Shown here: piece after piece, positions 1 to 30,000 of the stretch
How the letters are laid out: every line of letters begins with the position of its first letter
How positions within the stretch are numbered: position 1 is the first letter of the stretch
From: Glandiceps talaboti
Lineage: Eukaryota; Hemichordata; Enteropneusta; Spengelidae
Reading direction: 5' to 3'
NCBI RefSeq assembly: GCF_964340395.1
Contig: NC_135557.1
Location: 14,682,367 to 14,712,366 of the forward strand
Length of the DNA stretch: 30,000 nt
Translations under genes and position numbers: made by a program
Notes under the pieces: model-generated
Told to the model about the DNA's origin: nothing
The model's database searches: none
What the model saw: only the letters and a program-made list of their open reading frames with translations

Positions 1-241
1 GTGTATATTGCCACTGTAACGATGCTGTACACTTTTATTTTCAATTAAACAGCCACAACGTTTTTATGACCTTTCGACTCTTAGTGAATGTAGACCATGT
101 CTTGTCAATAACACCCGCTACGTTTTGGACTACAATTACCTGGTTATCCCGACTTGACAGAAAATAATTAAAAGTAAACGAAAGCGAGTATCGCAGATTA
201 TTGTCTTGGGGTTGGAAGTGTGGAGTAACGCACGCGTGCAC

Positions 242-245
<4 letters not shown>

Positions 246-295
<50 letters not shown>

Positions 296-345
296 ACATA
301 CACGCACACGTACACATACACGCACACGCACGTTTGCACGCGCAC
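246..345. repeat. (CA)n microsatellite with CACG variants
   Basis: CA dinucleotides from 246 to about 286, followed by interrupted CACG/CATA repeats. Confidence 0.95.
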
Positions 346-763
346 ACAGCCAAAACTATAAAGGTCTTTGATAAATATTGTTAATGGATAGTTGGAAATT
401 AATTTCATCTGACATTGTAATCTGACACTCATTTTTCTAACTAAGTATAATTGACAGTATATCTAGGAGGAAGTAGTCAGAAGAAACTAGCAGTGACTAT
501 CAATTACTAGTACCTCTGACTGTCAACTTTGAATGGTCTTTTCAAATTGCAATATATTGTAGAATTACTCGCTTTATCTGTGAGTTGTCTTTATAATTGT
601 AACAAAAGTGATATGGGATGAATTGATTCTTAGCCATTAAAATGATATAAATTAGAAAAATATAAATATTTGAAATTCAGGTGTTTTGCATGTCACGAAA
701 GTCGAGTTTTTCTGTAGTACAAGATGGGGGAGGGGCCACAATTACTGGAGAAACAAGAAAGAA

Positions 764-766
<3 letters not shown>

Positions 767-799
<33 letters not shown>

Positions 800-832
800 T
801 ACATACACATACACGCACATACACACGCACAG
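767..832. repeat. (CA)n/(CATA)n microsatellite
   Basis: A CA run followed by CATACATA and CACG variants. Confidence 0.95.
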
Positions 833-2452
833 ATATCCCAGGTTTAACTTTGTCTAATTTTCTTCTAAATAAAAAGACCACTTGTACAGCGAAATTACTT
901 GTACGAAAAAACTATGCTTCAATCTATAAACATAGATTGCACTTGAAAATTACTGATGGCTAGTTGTGGCAAATAAAACTACTCACAATGTTCGACGTAG
1001 AGTCTCTTTTGTTTTGCATCGAAGCGCAGACTGTGGCACACGTTTGTTGGCACTGCAACACACACAACTCGTGGGTGGAATTGTCAATTGTTCGCGAATG
1101 GAAATTGTTCATGAATGTAAAGTTCAGTTCCACACACTGTAGTATTCACAGTCCCGGCAAAACGTCACCTTGAGCGTCCACGCAATAGCAGAGTTCAGAA
1201 CTACCTCATACATGAATCCAGTTTAGAATAGATCAAATTGTGAAGATCAGCTCCCAGAACTGTCAAATATTTATCCCCTTTATACTAGTATCGAAACAGC
1301 TCTATTGCCACACACGATTGGATTATCCTAATTTGCCACCAGGTGTCCTTCATAGTATATGCAAATTCACAAAATTTGTTTACTACTGGCCAGCCATCTG
1401 TCGTAACATAATATGCTAATTTACAACTTAACTAATATAACGTGCGAGTAAACATGTCTCTAATTTCCATAAGTAGTAAATAAGTCTGACAGGTCAACCT
1501 GAAGTCACTAACCCCGGCCAATGAACTTTTCTAAAATCACCACTTTGTGACAATAGCCCTAGAAATATTGATAGATGGCGATTCGAGTGACACACATGAA
1601 TTACATCTGTCTACTTAGCACGGCAATTGTCAGTTGAAAGTACCGAACAATCACCGAAGTGTATCAAGCGATGACGCCATGTTTTATGATGTATTAGCGA
1701 ATCAAGAGGACGAGACAGAAAACCCTATTTAGCTATTTGCAGTGTCTCATTCTTTTAGATATTACCATCAATTATGATTTTAAAAATCCATTTTGAGGTT
1801 TTATGTATGCATTTTCACTTGGGTGAAAGACTACAAACTCAGCTCGCGCCAATTTACCAAATATGATATAATTTTTGACTGCGTGTATTGTATGACATCC
1901 TCAAAGGCAAACGTATACATGCAAATTACTACCAGTGATATCATATCCGGTATGTGCTTGACTCCAACAACAAATTGGCCAGCTGGGATTCAAACATCCT
2001 CGGACATGGGTCAGAATGGTTTAATCTATTTTTGGCTTTGTATTACCCACGCTAGTTTAATTTTTTCTTGCAAATAAATAAAGCTGACGTCATCACTGTC
2101 ACTGAACGTAAACGTAAAAGTACGACAAATATTAGTTTGGAAGTGAAAATATGTATACAGGAATTGAAACCCCCCAGTAATTCTTGGAAAAATAGTTACC
2201 AACAAAACAGTACATTGTATGGTTACCCACTAGCGCAGTTTTAACTAAGTCATTTCGTAATCAGAAACTTTCAGACTGTTATATTTATGCGGGACGTTAT
2301 TTTTCTCCACCTTCTTGAAATTAAATTAAAAATAATTATCGTAATCTGATTTTTATATTGCTTACAATTCTTTTCAAAACCCTTGAAGAATTATCATGAC
2401 ATATTGTTTGAAGATTATTGAGTGGATATTGAGCTATTCAGTAAAATGAACC

Positions 2453-2635
2453 GTGACGTCATGATCAATAGCGAATGTCGTCAAAATGCAATTTGGCGCC
2501 AAAACAGGTTATCAAGTAGGGGTCAATGTTAATCGGTCAAAGGGACTGTGACGTCATGTTCGATAGCGAGTTGTCGTCAAAATGGTATTTGACGCCAAAT
2601 ATTAGATTCTCAATTAGGGTTAAATGTATCCAATT
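2453..2635. repeat. Tandem duplication of a 95-bp unit with CRE-like motifs
   Basis: The unit at 2453 and the unit at 2548 both begin GTGACGTCATG, continue TCGATAGCGA or TCAATAGCGA, GTCGTCAAAATG, and TTGGCGCCAAA or TTGACGCCAAA. Each contains TGACGTCA, a perfect CREB/ATF site, and a near-palindromic GGCGCC or GACGCC. Regulatory function is not shown. Confidence 0.7.
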
Positions 2636-2740
2636 CTCAATGACTAACTGTATGCGTAGTTGTCACCAATATAGGCAATACAGTACAAGAGGTGTTGTTT
2701 GTTTATGTTTAATTCGATCTTACAATATGATAGACTTGAT

Positions 2741-2845
<105 letters not shown>

Positions 2846-4542
2846 ACAATAGATATGCAGTTATGACAAATCCATACAAACAAACAAATGGACAGAGTAC
2901 CGTATGCATGTGTGTAATAACCTAACGACTTCCTTGCGAATGATTAGTTAGTTTCATCCATCTCGATATAGCTGTACGGTATGGCAACATGAGAAACTGT
3001 GCATGTTGACCGTCGAGGGCGCAAATTTCGCAAAAAGATTGTTTGCCGTACCGCGACCGTGTGGCTGTCTCAACTTGCATGTAAAGTCATTGTCGCAAGC
3101 AGTGGTTACGCCATAAATGTACGTTGGAACTTTCTATTTTTTACTAGTGTTTATATCTGGTCATGTCATTTTCCATTTGTAGAAAATAATATAGTTTCAT
3201 ATTCTTCTAAATTAAGAAACGTGCAGACGACAGGCTAACTTGTCGTCAAAATTATACGTGCATAATTTATACAAACACCACTCTTTAAAAATTTAGTTAT
3301 CAAACAACTATAGTGACGTAGCGTACAGAAACTAATAATAAACTAAAAATGGACTTTAGGACTTTATGTAAAAAAGTACATCGACACTACAGAAAGAATA
3401 GGTCATGCGTGTGTCGCAGGAAACACTTCGTTGATGAGAAGTTGACTCGTCGCACACATTAAATGCATTAATATCCCCACTGATATAAAAATAGTTCGAT
3501 GGATGTATTTGTCAATGCCACATATTAATGCGAATTACGCGCTTCGCATACAACTGCCGATGTACACACGGGGTTAGGTTACACTAAAGAACACCCGACC
3601 TCGCCAGATTGATTGTGTGTGTGAAACAACAAGTAAACAGTGGGTGAGTATAATGAAGTGTTCGATGACGTCAATCTATTCAGATTCATTCTCGTCAAGT
3701 AAATCGAGTATAATTGTGATATTTTACGCTTGACAGACGCTACCAAGGCAGCTATTTTGAACATACAATGAGTGCACAGACTACAGGTCAATTTCGTGCC
3801 CGCCAAAAATATCTGTATGTTTTCAACTGGGTTTGTTTCAAAGACAGACTATGTTGTACAGTAACTCTAGCATGGCAACCATTTTGAAGCTATAAGGACT
3901 GTGCATAAATTATTTGTAAGCATTCCATTCAGTGTTTGGGTCTTTCAAAAAAAGCAGATATATTTGAATTATAGTTCTTGTTGGAGTAGCAAAGGGAGCC
4001 ATCATATTGAATACACAATACTGTTGTGTGACTGCGCAGACTAAAAGTAAAACTTGTAACCATCAAAATCATTTTCATTTGTATGCATACATTCTGTATT
4101 TGTTTCAAAACACAGCAATTACTGTTAATGTGGATTAAAAGATGATTTATCGGTTGAAATATCATACTAAAATAGTAGCACACACACACACACACATATA
4201 GTCAGGCACCAAGACATACACAGAACAACCGAAGTCGTGGTTAAGTAATTTTCACACTCTAACAATGGGGGCGCTATTAATCCCGTTCTCGCTTAAATGA
4301 AGGCCGCGCTCCACGGCCGCTGGAGTGTGGCAAAGATTTAAAGGTAATGCACTGAGATAAACTCGTATACCACAATCAATAATTTCCTGTCAACACTGCG
4401 CTTTGTGGTTTTGCTTCCCTTCTCACTAACTGCTTGTGATACAATCAATGAGAACCCATTACTGTGGTTTGACAATACGCTCTCAGACTGATTGGTTGCA
4501 ATGGGATTGGAGTGATAACACTACATCAAACTTTCTTTGACT

Positions 4543-4865
4543 GATTCAAATGAAGTCAATATGTAAATGTGCACCCATTATTCAAATGAAGTAATTATGT
4601 AAATGTGCACTCATTATTCAAATGAAGTCATTTTGTGAATGTGCATTCATTATTCAAATGGGGTCATTATGTAAATGTACACTCATTCAAATGGGGTCAT
4701 TATGTAAATGTATACTCATTATTCAAATGAAGTCATTTTGTGAATGTGCATTCATTATTCAAATAGGTCATTATGTAAATGTACACTCATTATTTAAATG
4801 GAGTCATTATGTAAATGTACACTCATTATTCAAATGAAGTCATTATGTAAATGTACACTCATTAC
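4543..4865. repeat. 36-bp minisatellite, about 9 copies, intergenic
   Basis: The unit is ATTCAAATGAAGTCATTATG then TAAATGTACACTCATT, with shorter and substituted variants (GTGAATGTGCATTCATT). It lies downstream of the gene's 3' end on the minus strand. Confidence 0.93.
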
Positions 4866-5121
4866 TCTGATGAACACTAGAGTTAACATCCATATCATTT
4901 CTATGCTCATATCATTTAAAAGTCTACAAACAGACATGCCGATACTGGCCATAGTAGGGGTCCTGGCTAAATCAACAGGTTATTGTTAATAGTATTGTAT
5001 GCAGTTAGTGAGAAGTGACGCAAAAACACAGATCGAGATGTAGACAGGCTACAGATGCCCTCACATACAATATAGTATAATTTCTCAAACATGGATGCAT
5101 TCTTTATGAGTTTAATCATTC

Positions 5122-5124
<3 letters not shown>

Positions 5125-5182
<58 letters not shown>

Positions 5183-5216
5183 TGTAATAGTAGTTGTAGT
5201 AGTAGTAGTAGTAGTA
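5125..5216. repeat. (AGT)n microsatellite
   Basis: Trinucleotide repeat with two TTG/TAA interruptions. It lies about 500 bp beyond the gene's stop codon. Confidence 0.96.
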
Positions 5217-5278
5217 CAAGTAAAATACAAACAAAACCATTTGTGTCTAAAGACTATAAAGACGAATTGAAGAAATCC

Positions 5279-5350
5279 TACAGCTCAATGGTAAGGTCAA
5301 CGTCATTACTGTTCAGTATCCCAGACTCGGAAATAGTTCAACCCTGCATT
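5279..5350 (+). mobile_element. Possible tRNA-derived SINE head
   Basis: CAGCTCAATGGTAAGG resembles a pol III A box (TRGCTCARTGG) and AGTTCAACCCTGC, about 52 bp later, resembles a B box (GGTTCGANNCC). A folded tRNA with intact arms is not present. A weak call resting only on the box motifs. Confidence 0.25.
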
Positions 5351-5727
5351 GAAAGATAGAGAGAGGGACTGTGAATATATATACAACATTTCTCACTCAG
5401 CTGTTACAAATTCATGCACCAAGAGCAAATTAAAGTCGAGTAAATCCCATATCATATTTGCCTGCAGACAATCTGAAAACTTGTGGTGACCTATTTTCGC
5501 TTCGTCAGTTCGAAAAAACAACAACATTCAAGATACGATGTCATACCAAATCCAGAAGTCACTGTGATGCAGCGATCAACTGGCAACATTATCGAGATCC
5601 GTTGGTTATGGATATTCACATTTTCTCCCCTCCCAACGGTCCGTGTCCAATCGCGGCCAAACTATATAATATTTTTAATTTTCATAACCAAAATTGGAAA
5701 TAGGTTGGTCACAAATGGTCTTGGACC

Positions 5728-29737
<24,010 letters not shown>

Positions 29738-30000
29738 CTAGGAGGAAATTAGACAGTGACCGAATATCAGGAAAGCCGCAACATGTAAACATTCAAGCGG
29801 CAAAAAGCTGAGTTGATATGTTTTTGAGTATAACATTTGCTGCATATTTAAAAGGTATTCGTAACATTCTACTTTATACTGAAACATGCTTAACCACCAC
29901 TTGCAATTGACTGAACTCAAACCTGGTATCATGATTACCTATAAATATTCGATGACGTAATTTATTACATGTATGGACAATTTAAAGGAAATTTGTATTA
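29738..30000. other. Partial intron at the right edge
   Basis: Sequence upstream of the first placed exon. A phase 1 donor exists at ACCAG|GTTTGAG (about 29922), but the sequence before it gives no convincing exon. The true upstream exon is probably outside the window. Confidence 0.45.

Noticed and set aside
964-1173. Plus-strand frame with several Cys/His residues
   Set aside because: No recognisable motif, splice context or repeat of the pattern elsewhere; treated as chance.

Overview
The window is eukaryotic: coding sequence is broken into short exons (32 to 298 bp) with GT-AG junctions, introns are rich in microsatellites and minisatellites, and there are non-LTR retrotransposon remnants. 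The protein domains (C-type lectin, EGF, reprolysin/ADAMTS-like metalloprotease, GH9 cellulase) and the CR1/L2-like LINE tail point to a non-vertebrate metazoan, probably a marine invertebrate. The phylum cannot be settled from this sequence.

One gene dominates the window. On the minus strand I placed 30 exons between 29737 and 5728. Every junction joins in compatible phase, and the joined reading frame runs without a stop to a TAG at 5728-5730, giving 1481 residues. The 5' end lies beyond the right edge. In protein order the modules are: C-type lectin 1, EGF 1, a charged Pro/Gln/Glu linker, an M12B-type propeptide with an RVKR furin-like site, a reprolysin-like metalloprotease domain, an ADAMTS-type cysteine-rich region, C-type lectin 2, EGF 2, C-type lectin 3, EGF 3, and a C-terminal GH9 endoglucanase domain. 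I know of no described protein that joins a metalloprotease cassette to a GH9 cellulase. The metalloprotease looks inactive, because the zinc motif reads HEIGLMLGMYYD, with two of the three zinc histidines replaced. The GH9 domain keeps its catalytic Asp pair and Glu. A reasonable reading is a secreted polysaccharide-degrading enzyme that carries its own lectin modules and a pseudo-protease; this is inference.

Layout: 1-5727 is intergenic, with (CA)n, (GA)n and (AGT)n tracts, a 95-bp tandem duplication with CRE-like motifs and a 36-bp minisatellite. 5728-11912 is GH9. 12440-16502 holds two lectin-EGF modules. 17078-24017 holds the metalloprotease with its cysteine-rich region and most of its propeptide. 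24739-27837 holds the rest of the propeptide and the linker. 28082-29737 holds the first lectin-EGF module.

The introns contain a tandem 346-bp repeat dimer in which each copy encodes a type I hammerhead ribozyme on the minus strand (retrozyme-like or Penelope-derived), two LINE 3' fragments, a small inverted-repeat element nested in another repeat, two further interspersed families, and a 24-bp minisatellite that repeats the 5' splice site of an adjacent exon about 25 times.
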